Positions 34,174 through 41,328 of a stretch of 50,422 nt of DNA are shown piece by piece. The notes below the pieces were generated by a model. The model saw only the letters and a list, made by a program, of their open reading frames with translations. It was not told where the DNA came from and did not search any database. Origin of the DNA: Candidatus Methylomirabilota bacterium (GTDB lineage Bacteria; Methylomirabilota; Methylomirabilia; Methylomirabilales; 2-02-FULL-66-22); the NCBI GenBank assembly GCA_026387775.1, contig JAPLLC010000089.1, forward strand, positions 1 through 50,422, written 5' to 3'. Positions within the stretch are counted from its first letter, which is position 1, and each line of letters starts with the position of its first letter. Made by a program: the position numbers and the translations under genes.

Positions 34174-34528
34174 CCGGTCGATCTCCTTCTTTCCGGGGCG
34201 TGACGGGGATGGAACCCCCGCTGGCCGACGGCTGATGACTGACCACCGATCGGCTGCCTCTCATTTTGCACCATCGCGCATTCCGAACGGGATGCGGCTG
34301 TTGGGTCCCGTGCGGCAGTGGATCAGGCGGTGTCCGATCCGCACGACTCGCCTGCGCCACAGGGGCTGAGATGCCAATCGGCCAGGGCATCGAGCCGCAC
34401 CTGTCGGATGGTGGGGCGACGATATCGTAAGATGAGTCGGATGGCAACGCCTTGAAGCTACTGACAGGCGAAGAAAGATGAGAGGATCGTGCGGGCTGCG
34501 ATCCGGGTGTCGTCGGCAGGACGCACAC
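34174..34528. other. Intergenic region between GntR-like gene and dehydrogenase
   Basis: About 355 bp with no credible ORF. I looked for a remnant of the ligand-binding (FCD) domain of the GntR protein in all minus-strand frames and saw none. No clear promoter or operator stands out. Confidence 0.4.
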
Positions 34529-34891
34529 TCACCTGAGCGCTCCGCTCGGCGTCTGGCTGAACTCTGGGATGCGCACGGTGCGGGAATCCGTGGATGGCGC
34601 AGGCTCGGACACCCGCGGCGAGGGTGCCTCTGATTGGTTCACCCGTGACGTCAAGAAGGCCCCCGCCCCGGCTCGTACCTCGACCAACCCCAGCGATCTC
34701 ATGCACCGGATCGCCTCTCGCAAACTCCAGCGTCCGATGCCGAGGGTCTGGGCGAACTCCCGTTCGGGCGGGAGTCGTTCACCCGGCCGAAGGCGACCCG
34801 CAGCTATCAAGCCGCGGATCTGGTTGACGATCACTCCCGTGAGCTTGACCCGGCGAACGGGACGAAACACGCTGCAACTGATTGACTCCAC
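34529..34891 (-). CDS. GntR-type winged-helix protein lacking an effector domain
   Basis: A ~120-aa protein. Residues ~5-80 are a FadR/GntR winged helix-turn-helix (VNQIRGLIAAGRLRPGERLP, PEREFAQTLGIGRWSLREAI, LGLVEVRAGAGAFL). The usual ~150-residue FCD ligand domain is missing; instead a ~40-residue Ser/Pro-rich tail follows to the stop. GTG 34891 is chosen because GGGAGGCGGTGGAG precedes it and the fold starts there; the frame is open further upstream but overlaps the zinc-ribbon gene. It may be a truncated regulator (broken gene) or a genuine HTH-only repressor. It lies upstream of the Ldh_2 dehydrogenase, the likely original target. Confidence 0.65.
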   Translation of the reverse strand: MESISCSVFRPVRRVKLTGVIVNQIRGLIAAGRLRPGERLPPEREFAQTLGIGRWSLREAIRCMRSLGLVEVRAGAGAFLTSRVNQSEAPSPRVSEPAPSTDSRTVRIPEFSQTPSGALR

Positions 34892-34947
34892 ACTCCACCG
34901 CCTCCCACCGTTCAATCGCCGCCCCCGCCTGGACACCCAAGAGGACA

Positions 34948-35199
34948 TCATGCCAGGAGGGCTCCTCCGCATTCGAAGTGTCCAAACCGGCCCAACCCGG
35001 GAAAGAACGCCATGGCCTGGCTCGTCTTGACCTGGGCCCAGCAGCGCGGGCATCTGCGACCCACGCGGTTCCATGCCTCATAACAATCACCGCACACGCC
35101 AAACCCCCGCCCGTAGGGAGACCGCCAGGCCCGACCGGTCAGGAGTTTGAGCTTCCCGCACGCCTCACAACGGAACCATCCAACCTGGATCTCCAACAT
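34948..35199 (-). CDS. Small zinc-ribbon protein
   Basis: An 83-aa protein with three cysteine pairs: CEAC near residue 10, CGDC near 36, and CRPRC-like CPRC near 50. A final Cys lies near the end (ECGG). The pattern suggests one or two zinc knuckles. ATG 35199 fits a TAGGAGG ribosome site with ~6 nt spacing; an ATG six bases upstream is too close to that site. It sits between the GntR-like gene and the universal stress protein on the same strand. I do not recognise the family, and no function can be given. Confidence 0.6.
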   Translation of the reverse strand: MLEIQVGWFRCEACGKLKLLTGRAWRSPYGRGFGVCGDCYEAWNRVGRRCPRCWAQVKTSQAMAFFPGLGRFGHFECGGALLA

Positions 35200-35276
35200 G
35201 GTCATCCTCCTAACCCGACCGAGAAACCGGAGAACACGCACGCCCAGCCAGCCGTTTGCCGGAACGCCACGCTCTC

Positions 35277-36176
35277 TTACGGGCGCACAACCAGTACCGA
35301 GCAGGAGGCATACTTCAGGACCATCTGCGCTACGCTCCCCAGCGCGAACGACTTGGCGCCTGTCCGCCCCTTCGCGCCGATGACCGCGAGGTCCGGCCGG
35401 AATTCACGAATCGCCGCGAGCAGATGATCCACCGGATGGCCCGCGCGCATGGATGTCGTGATCTCGCACCCCACCGCGGCCAGCAGTCTGCGGCCTTCAG
35501 CCAGGACCCGGTCGGCCGAGGCCCGTCCAACCTCGGCGATGGTCCGCAGCGCGGCCGCCAGCTCTTGGGGGGTCGCGACCTTTCCGGGGCCGAAGGTGGG
35601 CGCCTCCGCCACGGCGCAGAGGCGCACCGAGGCGTCCGAGGGGAGGGGCAGGTCGGACACAAACCGCGTCGCTGCCTCCGCATGCACGGACCCATCCATG
35701 CCGATCAGCACGCGTCGCACAGGCCCCACGGGCCCGCGAGCGATGAGGACAGAGCACGGAGCAGAACGGATGACCTGCTGCGAGACATTGCCGAGCAGAA
35801 ACTCCTTGACCGGCCCCAGCCCGCGCGAGCCCACGACGACGAGGTCCGCCCGCAGCCTCTCGGCCATCTCGATGATGGCGGTCTCTGCCGGACCGTGCAT
35901 CAGGCGCGTCGTAATGCTGGCCGAGTGGCCGTCCAGGATCTGGCCCGTCGTGTCCAGGGCGTGGAGCGCCTCCTCCTCAGCCTCGCGCCGCATCGTGGCC
36001 AGCGCCTGCGAGTACGCACGGCGCGCCATGGGCGTGACAGAAGTGAAGGAAGGTTCCGGCACATCCACCGCCGCCAAGACCGTCACCTCCGCGGGCGAAG
36101 CGAGTGGAAGGGCCACCAGCGTCTCCGCGGCCCACCGCGCGCCCTCCGATCCGTCAGTTCCCAAGATGATCCGCAT
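35277..36176 (-). CDS. Tandem universal stress protein (two UspA domains)
   Basis: A 299-aa cytosolic protein with two UspA folds: residues ~1-147 (MRIILGTDGSEGARWA ... DLVVVGSRGLG, GNVSQQVIRSAPCSVLI) and ~155-299 (RVLIGMDGSVHAEAA ... DLAVIGAKGRTG, GSVAQMVLKYASCSVLVV). Both carry the ATP-binding G-x2-G-x9-G-(S/T/V)-like pattern, so an ATP-binding Usp dimer in one chain is expected. Such proteins respond to starvation, redox and energy stress. It lies downstream of terC on the same strand with ~110 bp between, possibly sharing its transcript. Confidence 0.9.
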   Translation of the reverse strand: MRIILGTDGSEGARWAAETLVALPLASPAEVTVLAAVDVPEPSFTSVTPMARRAYSQALATMRREAEEEALHALDTTGQILDGHSASITTRLMHGPAETAIIEMAERLRADLVVVGSRGLGPVKEFLLGNVSQQVIRSAPCSVLIARGPVGPVRRVLIGMDGSVHAEAATRFVSDLPLPSDASVRLCAVAEAPTFGPGKVATPQELAAALRTIAEVGRASADRVLAEGRRLLAAVGCEITTSMRAGHPVDHLLAAIREFRPDLAVIGAKGRTGAKSFALGSVAQMVLKYASCSVLVVRP

Positions 36177-36288
36177 GATCCCCTCCTACTTTCGCCTTCA
36201 ACATCGGGCATCGCGTGCCGAGGCGAGGCGACGATTGAGTCCGTCCCCAAGGCAACTTCTCTTCTCGATGCGTCCTGGCTCCATCCCG

Positions 36289-37317
36289 TTAGGCACCTGC
36301 GGACCCGCCCGGTCGGAGACCCGCTGCATGCTTGGCGTCTGGCGGAGCAATCCATGCTCCTTCGCCGTCTGCCTCGGCTCCGGGGCTCGCAAGGATCGTC
36401 GCTGCGGGCTCCCCTGGAGCAGGGAGCAGGAGGGAGATCAAGACCGATGCCCCGAGGATGGCAGCCACAACGATCAGCGAGACGCCGGCGGGGATCTTGT
36501 AGTAGTCCACCACCAGCATCTTGATCCCTACGAACACAAGGACCGAGGAGATCCCGAACTTGAGGAAGCGGAACAACTTCATGATCCCGGCCAGCAGGAA
36601 GAACAGACCCCGCAGCCCGAGGACGGCAAAGACGTTGGAGGTGTACACGATGAACGGGTCCCGGGTGATGCCAAAGATGGCCGGGATGGAGTCGACGGCA
36701 AAGATGATGTCCGTCGTGCCGATCACGATAAACACGGGCACCAGGGGAGTTGCCAGCCAGTGGCCGTCGAGCCGCACAAAGAAATGCCGTTCGTGGTAAT
36801 CCGGCGTCACGGCCATGAACCGGCGGAACAGGCGCAGGACCGGATTCCGGCTGGGCTCGATGTGATCCTCCCCCGAGCGGAGGAGCTTGAGGCCGGTGAA
36901 CACCAAGAAGCCGCCGAAGATGTACAGGATCCATTCAAAATGCGCCAGCAGGGCCGCCCCGGCAGCGATGCACACCCCGCGGAAGACCACCGCCCCCATG
37001 ATTCCCCAGAAGAGCACCCGCGGTCGGCTGCCCTCGGGCAATCCGAAGAAGCTAAAGATCACCAGGAACACAAACAGATTGTCCATGCTCAGGGACCACT
37101 CGATGACATAGCCGGTGATGAACTCCAGGCCCTTCTCCGGCCCTTTCTGCATGTACACCAAGACGGCGAAGATGCCGGCCAGAGAAACCCAGGCAAGGCT
37201 CCAGACGAAGGCCTCCCGGAGCGACATGCCGGGTTTGCGGGTGAACACCCCGATATCGAGGACCAGCATCGCCAATACCACCGCGCCAAAGATGATCCAC
37301 AGCCATTGGTCTGCCAC
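36289..37317 (-). CDS. TerC family integral membrane protein
   Basis: A ~342-aa polytopic protein with about nine hydrophobic helices. TerC signatures include the acidic intramembrane motifs LVLDIGVF and SLSMDNLFVFLVIF, a third acidic segment TDIIFAVDSIPAIFGIT, and FAVLGLRGLFFLL. These Asp-containing motifs are thought to carry metal ions; TerC relatives (Alx, MeeF) export Mn2+, and others help load metal into secreted enzymes. GTG 37317 is chosen because GGAGGTGG lies just before it; a TTG six codons upstream is less likely. The gene is preceded by a leader RNA with a terminator (37410-37526), so transcription is probably ligand-controlled. Confidence 0.92.
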   Translation of the reverse strand: MADQWLWIIFGAVVLAMLVLDIGVFTRKPGMSLREAFVWSLAWVSLAGIFAVLVYMQKGPEKGLEFITGYVIEWSLSMDNLFVFLVIFSFFGLPEGSRPRVLFWGIMGAVVFRGVCIAAGAALLAHFEWILYIFGGFLVFTGLKLLRSGEDHIEPSRNPVLRLFRRFMAVTPDYHERHFFVRLDGHWLATPLVPVFIVIGTTDIIFAVDSIPAIFGITRDPFIVYTSNVFAVLGLRGLFFLLAGIMKLFRFLKFGISSVLVFVGIKMLVVDYYKIPAGVSLIVVAAILGASVLISLLLPAPGEPAATILASPGAEADGEGAWIAPPDAKHAAGLRPGGSAGA

Positions 37318-37409
37318 GCGCCACCTCCATGGCAAGGGTTTGAACTGCCACTACTGCGGGAGACCGCAGGCACCCAACAGAAATAGCCGGATGCGCGCGG
37401 CGCTCCAAG

Positions 37410-37456
37410 AAACACAAAGGCCGGCACCAGGATTCCAAGCATTCCTGATGCCGGCC
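37410..37456 (-). terminator. Terminator (expression platform) of the terC leader
   Basis: Minus-strand stem of 14 bp (37443-37456 with 37419-37432, one G-U), 10-nt loop, then TTTGTGTTT. It lies ~90 nt before the TerC start codon, inside the untranslated leader, so it must be bypassed for expression. Confidence 0.8.
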
Positions 37457-37526
37457 TACGTTACCGCTGGTCGCCCAGGCGGATTTGCTTCCCCGCTCGG
37501 ACTACCCTCTGTCTCGTCAGCCGGTT
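37410..37526 (-). ncRNA. Structured leader RNA with terminator upstream of terC (orphan riboswitch candidate, copy 1)
   Basis: From 37526 down to 37457 the transcript carries a ~70-nt block almost identical to the leader at 38119-38260. It has a small stem UCC-GAGC-GGG, the conserved GGGAAGCAAAUCCGC, a CCGC...GCGG hairpin with loop GGGCGACCA-like, then GUAGGCC. The last bases run into the terminator arm (37443-37456 against 37419-37432, U-rich tail 37410-37418). An aptamer followed by an overlapping intrinsic terminator is riboswitch architecture. It does not fit yybP-ykoY or c-di-GMP-I consensus as I know them. Ion-sensing classes (Na+-I/DUF1646, NiCo, Li+) are the first to test, given the target genes. 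Confidence 0.65.
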
Positions 37527-37551
37527 CACATTTCGTGATTACGTGGTTACA

Positions 37552-37968
37552 TCACTGCCATCGCATCTCCGGACACTCGCGCAGGATGAACACGATGAGC
37601 CGTTCGCCCGTCTGCGAGCAGAGGTCATTGTACATGCTGATGACTTCGCAGCCCGTGGCCGCCTTGAGCATCCGGTTGAGCGGTTCACGTTCGGTGTCGA
37701 GGAGCTTCGTCCGGACCTGCTTCAGCAGCTCCATGCCGCCCGCCCGGACCAGCGCGCGCTCCGCGGGGGTCAGCATGTCGGCCATCCGGATGATCACCAT
37801 GTCCTGGACGATCTGCGTCCGGATGTCCGCCGGTCCCCGGCCCAGTTGCTCCCGCTCGAATCGAACCATCGCCTTGCTGATCTCCGCCTCGACCTGTCCC
37901 TTCGTGCGGACGCGCCCCCCGGCCTTCTCTCGCTCGGCGGGCACCTCCACGGTGTCCAGCGCGGGCAT
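37552..37968 (-). CDS. DUF2294 / MpsC-family protein (paralogue A)
   Basis: A 138-aa soluble protein. Family features: TKGQVEAEISKAMVRFEREQ, LGRGPADIRTQIVQDMVIIR, LTPAERALVRAGG, and GCEVISMYNDLCSQTGERLIVF. The family (PF10057) includes MpsC of the staphylococcal MpsABC membrane-potential/inorganic-carbon system; other members have no settled role. ATG 37968 follows GGGGAGGAGG; the open frame extends into the leader but is not expected to be translated. Its transcript begins with leader copy 2. It is ~77% similar by eye to paralogue B (38347-38757) and lies directly upstream of the terC leader. Confidence 0.85.
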   Translation of the reverse strand: MPALDTVEVPAEREKAGGRVRTKGQVEAEISKAMVRFEREQLGRGPADIRTQIVQDMVIIRMADMLTPAERALVRAGGMELLKQVRTKLLDTEREPLNRMLKAATGCEVISMYNDLCSQTGERLIVFILRECPEMRWQ

Positions 37969-38118
37969 CTTCCTAACCTCCTCCCCTCGGATAACGTCGT
38001 GGAGCATCTGCCGATCGTCCCTCCCTTCTCGCGTCGCCTCCCCATTTCGATCCTTCTGCCCGGGCGGCTGACCACCCGATCGCAATCATTGCCCGCCAGA
38101 TCTCAGTCGGCAATCCAC

Positions 38119-38171
38119 CCCAAAAAACACAAAGGCCGGCAACAGGATTCCATCCATCCCTGATGCCGGCC
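38119..38171 (-). terminator. Terminator (expression platform) of the DUF2294 A leader
   Basis: Minus-strand 14-bp stem (38158-38171 with 38134-38147), 10-nt loop, then TTTGTGTTTTTT. It precedes the DUF2294 start by ~150 nt and mirrors the terC leader terminator, including its GGCCGGC core. Confidence 0.8.
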
Positions 38172-38260
38172 TACGCTACCGCTGGTCGCCCGAGCGGATT
38201 TGCTTCCCCGCGCGGGCTACCCTCTGTCCCGTCAACCGGTTTGCGATCCCGCGATTATCC
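38119..38260 (-). ncRNA. Structured leader RNA with terminator upstream of DUF2294 A (orphan riboswitch candidate, copy 2)
   Basis: Nearly the same ~87-nt block as copy 1: I count eight differences, mostly in stem or loop positions that tolerate them. For example, UCC-GAGC-GGG becomes CCC-GCGC-GGG, keeping the pairing. It starts just downstream of a promoter (38267-38295) and ends in a terminator (arms 38158-38171 and 38134-38147, U-rich tail 38119-38133). The same aptamer-like block controlling an unrelated gene is strong evidence for a shared ligand-sensing RNA rather than gene duplication. Confidence 0.65.
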
Positions 38261-38266
38261 GATCAA

Positions 38267-38295
38267 ACGATACGCATGGCGCCTTTCTCTGTCAA
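38267..38295 (-). promoter_or_regulatory. Promoter of DUF2294 A and its leader RNA
   Basis: Minus-strand TTGACA (38290-38295, perfect) and TATCGT (38267-38272) with exactly 17 bases between. Transcription would begin near 38260, about 20 nt before the conserved leader block. Confidence 0.65.
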
Positions 38296-38346
38296 GCGGA
38301 AACAGCCTATTTGAAGCATCAGGGGGTGGGAGATCCGCCCTCATTC

Positions 38347-38757
38347 CTATCGCATCTCCGGACACTCGCGCAGGACGAACACAATGAGTCGCTCGCCCGT
38401 CTGCGGGCAGAGGTCGCTGTACATGCTGGCGACTTGGCAGCCTGTGGCCTCCCGCAACAGACGGCTGAGCGCCTCCCGTTCGTGGTCGATCAGCTTCGTC
38501 CGCACCTGCTTCAGCAGGTCCTCGCCGCCCGCCCGAACCAGAGCGTGTTCCTCGATGGTCAGCATGCCGGCCATCCGGACGATAACCAGGTCCTGGACAA
38601 TCTGCGTCCGGATGTCCGCCGGCCCCCGACCCAGTTGCTCCCGCTCGAACCGGATTAAGGCCTTGCTGATCTCCGCCTCGACCTGCCCCTTCGTGCGGGC
38701 ACGCCCGCTGTCGTTTCTCCGCCCGCCCGGCGTCTCCACACTGGCCAACACAGGCAT
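38347..38757 (-). CDS. DUF2294 / MpsC-family protein (paralogue B)
   Basis: A 136-aa paralogue of the neighbouring DUF2294 protein, sharing KGQVEAEISKALIRFEREQ, LGRGPADIRTQIVQDLVIVR and GERLIVFVLRECPEM. ATG 38757 follows GGGGAGGTAAGG. Its leader is a different RNA, a recognisable yybP-ykoY Mn2+ riboswitch with a terminator. Two paralogues under two different RNA sensors suggests they serve different ion or stress conditions. Role inferred from MpsC membership: ion-linked membrane energetics or carbon uptake. No MpsA/MpsB-type membrane partners are in this window. Confidence 0.85.
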   Translation of the reverse strand: MPVLASVETPGGRRNDSGRARTKGQVEAEISKALIRFEREQLGRGPADIRTQIVQDLVIVRMAGMLTIEEHALVRAGGEDLLKQVRTKLIDHEREALSRLLREATGCQVASMYSDLCPQTGERLIVFVLRECPEMR

Positions 38758-38786
38758 CGCCCTTACCTCCCCTCGGATCGTGTCCT

Positions 38787-38830
38787 AAAAAAGAAAGACC
38801 CCTCGCGGCATTCTGGCCGCGAGAGGTCTT
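38787..38830 (-). terminator. Terminator (expression platform) of the Mn2+ riboswitch
   Basis: Minus-strand 15-bp stem (38816-38830 with 38795-38809, one mismatch), 6-nt loop, then TTTCTTTTTT. Its 5' arm contains the CCUCUC that closes P1 of the aptamer, so aptamer and terminator are mutually exclusive: bound ligand should permit read-through. Confidence 0.85.
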
Positions 38831-38930
38831 GATCCTGGGGCTTTCAGGAGCCCTTGATGGGCCGGACCGCCCGTCTAAGGGCGATCGTGCTGACGGCACC
38901 ACCTAAGAAGTGATCTACTCCCCTCTCTGC
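38821..38930 (-). ncRNA. yybP-ykoY family Mn2+ riboswitch upstream of DUF2294 B
   Basis: On the minus strand the RNA begins GAGAGGGGAGUAG, containing the family loop GGGGAGUAG (38915-38923). The second conserved loop, CGUCAGCACG, follows at 38886-38895, and the RNA ends AUCAAGACCUCUC. The 5' GAGAGG and 3' CCUCUC form P1. These two loops dock to bind Mn2+ in characterised members. The family normally controls Mn2+ exporters (MntP, TerC/Alx, P-type ATPases); here the gene is DUF2294, which is unusual. Overlap of P1 with the terminator arm predicts an ON switch at high Mn2+. Confidence 0.85.
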
Positions 38931-38934
38931 TAAC

Positions 38935-38963
38935 AATATATATAGACGGTGCACGGCGCGCAA
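38935..38963 (-). promoter_or_regulatory. Promoter of the Mn2+ riboswitch/DUF2294 B transcript
   Basis: Minus-strand TTGCGC (38958-38963), 17-base spacer, TATATT (38935-38940) within an AT-rich patch. Start is predicted near 38928, i.e. at the first base of P1. Confidence 0.6.
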
Positions 38964-39082
38964 GCGAAATCGGTCTAGGTTCTGTAAGAATCGGACGAAG
39001 CAGCAGGAGCTTCCGTCGCTCCTCGATCAGGCTGTCCCTTTCCGCCGGCAAGCCTGGCCGCAACCATTTCAACTTCCGCCTT

Positions 39083-39832
39083 CTACTGCGCCGGACTCTT
39101 GATGATCACGCCGCCGCCCGCCCCCGGCGTCTGGACCGGACCGTCCGACGGCTGGCCGGAAGGGGCCGGCTTGGAAACCGGCGGGGGGGCCACGGTGCGG
39201 CTTTGAATGTCGCGGCGTCCCTGCAGCGGGATTGAGAAAGCCCGTTCTTCGCCCGATGGGGTCTTGATCGCCAGGGTCAGCCGGGTGCCCGCTAGGTTCT
39301 GCTCGCCCTCGGGAAAATAGAAGAACACGAACCCACTGACAGGCTTCCCTGCGGGGACGGGGCCTTCTTGGAGCACCCTGGAGAGAAACTGTTTCTCCCA
39401 GCCGATCTCCCGAGCCGCAGAGCCCGCCTGTCCGAGGATGGGCAGCAGGGCCCAATATCCGACCGTCGGCTTGACCATGCCGAAGGCGTCCTGGGGGTTC
39501 AGCGCGACGTCACTCTGCCCGTCGGGCAATATCATCCCGAAGTTTCCTCGCTCCACGCTGATCTCTTCCGTGCTCCCGTTCTCGATCATCACCCGGACCG
39601 GCAGGAGCCCCTGATCCGCAAACGTGTCTCCTCCCCGGGGGAAGGCCGTCAGCGCCGCCTCCTTGGAGAAGAGCGGGTCCACGCCCAGCCGAACGCCCGC
39701 TTGCTCTTGCCGGAACGGGTACGCGTCCATCGGCAGCGCCAGCATCGGGGGAGGCCCGGACGCGCACCCCGCCACGAGATAGGCGAGGAGGAATCCCCAC
39801 GCCCCAGCATACACCTGTCGCCATCTTCCCAT
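39083..39832 (-). CDS. Predicted lipoprotein of unknown function
   Basis: A ~249-aa exported lipoprotein: hydrophobic signal followed by lipobox LVAGC (Cys near residue 23). The mature part has a possible all-beta domain (RVMIENGSTEEISVERGNFGMILPDG, GFVFFYFPEGEQNLAGTRLTLAIKT) that recalls DUF-type domains of accessory lipoproteins. The C-terminus is Pro/Gly-rich. ATG 39832 follows GGAGGGCGG; an ATG four codons earlier lies at the ribosome site and is less likely. It is alone between the riboswitch modules and the D,D-carboxypeptidase. I do not recognise the family. Confidence 0.75.
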   Translation of the reverse strand: MGRWRQVYAGAWGFLLAYLVAGCASGPPPMLALPMDAYPFRQEQAGVRLGVDPLFSKEAALTAFPRGGDTFADQGLLPVRVMIENGSTEEISVERGNFGMILPDGQSDVALNPQDAFGMVKPTVGYWALLPILGQAGSAAREIGWEKQFLSRVLQEGPVPAGKPVSGFVFFYFPEGEQNLAGTRLTLAIKTPSGEERAFSIPLQGRRDIQSRTVAPPPVSKPAPSGQPSDGPVQTPGAGGGVIIKSPAQ

Positions 39833-39888
39833 ACCGCCCTCCATTCCCTAAAAGAACCTCGACCTTCTCGTCACAGCTGAAACATTTT

Positions 39889-39915
39889 ACCGCAAAGCTT
39901 TGCGTGCTTTGCGGT
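39889..39915. repeat. Perfect 10-bp-arm hairpin between lipoprotein and dacA
   Basis: ACCGCAAAGC (39889-39898) and GCTTTGCGGT (39906-39915) are perfect reverse complements around a 7-nt loop. No T-run follows on the minus strand, so it may be an mRNA-end stem-loop or an operator. The rest of 39833-40104 holds nothing I recognise. Confidence 0.5.
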
Positions 39916-40104
39916 TCAACTTCAACGTTTCGTCTCAGTCCGACCCCACACCCCCGCCACCAGGAGATATCGAGAGAGGCAGGAGCAACCCCTTGTCCAG
40001 ATGACGCACGACCGACGCCGACTTGGCCGCCTTGGGATCGTGGGTCACTATTCGCGGCACGCGGCTCGTCTTCTCGGCTCTCGGCTCTATATTCTCGGCC
40101 ACCG

Positions 40105-41328
40105 TCACTTCCACGGCGTCAGCCACCAGAAGGCCTTGCGCTTGACCTCTCCCGCCGTCACCAGCGGCGTCCGCGCGACTTCGCGATCCCCCACGCGCAC
40201 GATCAAGACCCCGACCGCCTGCCCCCTCGCCAGGGGAGCCCGGAGGTCGGGCTGAATCTCCAGGCTGGTCTTGACCTGGTCCCGCTCTTCGCGCTTGACC
40301 AGCACCTGCACGTCGTTCGCCACCATCGGGCGGAACGCGCCCTTGGCGCGCGCGATCCGCACGTCTTTCTCGACCAGGCTCCCTGCTTTGATCACGCTCA
40401 CCTCGACGTAGCGGGTGAACCCTTCACCGAGCAGCCGCGCCGCCTCCTCGAAGCGCGCCTTGTTGGTCGGCGCGCCCATCACGACGGCGACGAGCCGCAG
40501 ATTTCCCCGCTTGGCCGTGGTCGCGACGTTGTAGCCGGCCTCGCGGAAGTGTCCCGTCTTCAGCCCGTCTGCCCCCGAGAGCTTGCCGATGAGCTTGTTG
40601 CTGTTCCTGAGGATGAAGACCCCACCGCGGAACGGCGCCTCGGGGGTGCCCGTCCAGCGCAGGATGTCCGGGAACTTCAAGAGCTCTTGCGCCAGCCTGG
40701 CCGTGTCCCGCGGCGTGGTGATGTCCCCCTCCTGCCCCGGGCTGGGCGGGAGACCATGCACCGACCCGAAACGTGTCTGGGTGAGCTTGAGGGTACCCGC
40801 GCGGTCGTTCATCCGCCGCACCGCGCCCCCCACGCTCCCCGTCAGGCGCTCCGCCAGCGCGACGGCCGCGTCATTCGCCGAGCCGATCAGGAGGGCCGCC
40901 ATCATGTCTTCCACCGGGAAAGTTTCCCCCTCCTTGAGGTACACCTGCGAGCCGCCCATCTTGCTCGCCAGGCGGGAGGCCTGCACCGGATCGCTCAGCT
41001 TGAGCTGTCCGTCCCGCACCGCTTCCATCACGAGGAGCGCCAGCATCATCTTGGTCATCGAGGCGGGAGCGCCGGGGCGGTCCGGCTCCTGGCTGGACAG
41101 CTCCTCTCCGGTTGCGGCATTGATCACGATCCAGGACGGCGTGCCCGGCCCGGCAGGCTGGCTCGCGGCCGGTTGGCTCGCGCGACTCCGCGGGCGGACG
41201 GCCTGCGCAGGCTGTGCCAGCGCCAGGAGCATGAGCGCCAGAAGCAACATGACGCCCGCGCGCGTCCCCGTGGACCGCCCTCCGGTATCCCGCCACGACC
41301 CGACCGCAACCGCATCCCATTCGCTCAT
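40105..41328 (-). CDS. dacA: D-alanyl-D-alanine carboxypeptidase (PBP5/DacA-like)
   Basis: Removes the terminal D-Ala from peptidoglycan pentapeptides in the periplasm. The 407-aa length fits. A signal peptide or anchor (residues ~23-44, VMLLLALMLLALAQPAQA) is followed by the penicillin-binding transpeptidase fold with SxxK as SMTK (~90), SxN as SAND (~151), and KTG as LKTG (~256). A C-terminal PBP5-like beta domain follows (~300-390), ending FWWLTPW, an aromatic tail that may act as the membrane anchor. Start choice: ATG 41328 gives a rather long basic N-region; an internal start is possible. It is a single gene divergent from DUF1464. Confidence 0.92.
   Translation of the reverse strand: MSEWDAVAVGSWRDTGGRSTGTRAGVMLLLALMLLALAQPAQAVRPRSRASQPAASQPAGPGTPSWIVINAATGEELSSQEPDRPGAPASMTKMMLALLVMEAVRDGQLKLSDPVQASRLASKMGGSQVYLKEGETFPVEDMMAALLIGSANDAAVALAERLTGSVGGAVRRMNDRAGTLKLTQTRFGSVHGLPPSPGQEGDITTPRDTARLAQELLKFPDILRWTGTPEAPFRGGVFILRNSNKLIGKLSGADGLKTGHFREAGYNVATTAKRGNLRLVAVVMGAPTNKARFEEAARLLGEGFTRYVEVSVIKAGSLVEKDVRIARAKGAFRPMVANDVQVLVKREERDQVKTSLEIQPDLRAPLARGQAVGVLIVRVGDREVARTPLVTAGEVKRKAFWWLTPWK

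Noticed and set aside
34163-34706. Small ORFs downstream of the GntR-like gene as its missing FCD domain
   Set aside because: None shows the helical FCD pattern or its metal-binding His/Asp residues in any minus-strand frame.
37410-38260. Assignment of the twin leaders to the c-di-GMP-I (GEMM) riboswitch class
   Set aside because: GGGAAGCAAAUCCG superficially recalls GGGACGCAAAGCC, but the second hairpin and tetraloop-receptor arrangement do not fit, and the targets are not GEMM-like.
37410-38260. Assignment of the twin leaders to yybP-ykoY
   Set aside because: They lack GGGGAGUAG and the second conserved loop, both of which are plain in the third leader at 38821-38930.
39935-40126. 63-codon minus-strand ORF overlapping the 3' end of dacA
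   Set aside because: No ribosome site, overlaps a real gene in another frame, no recognisable motif.
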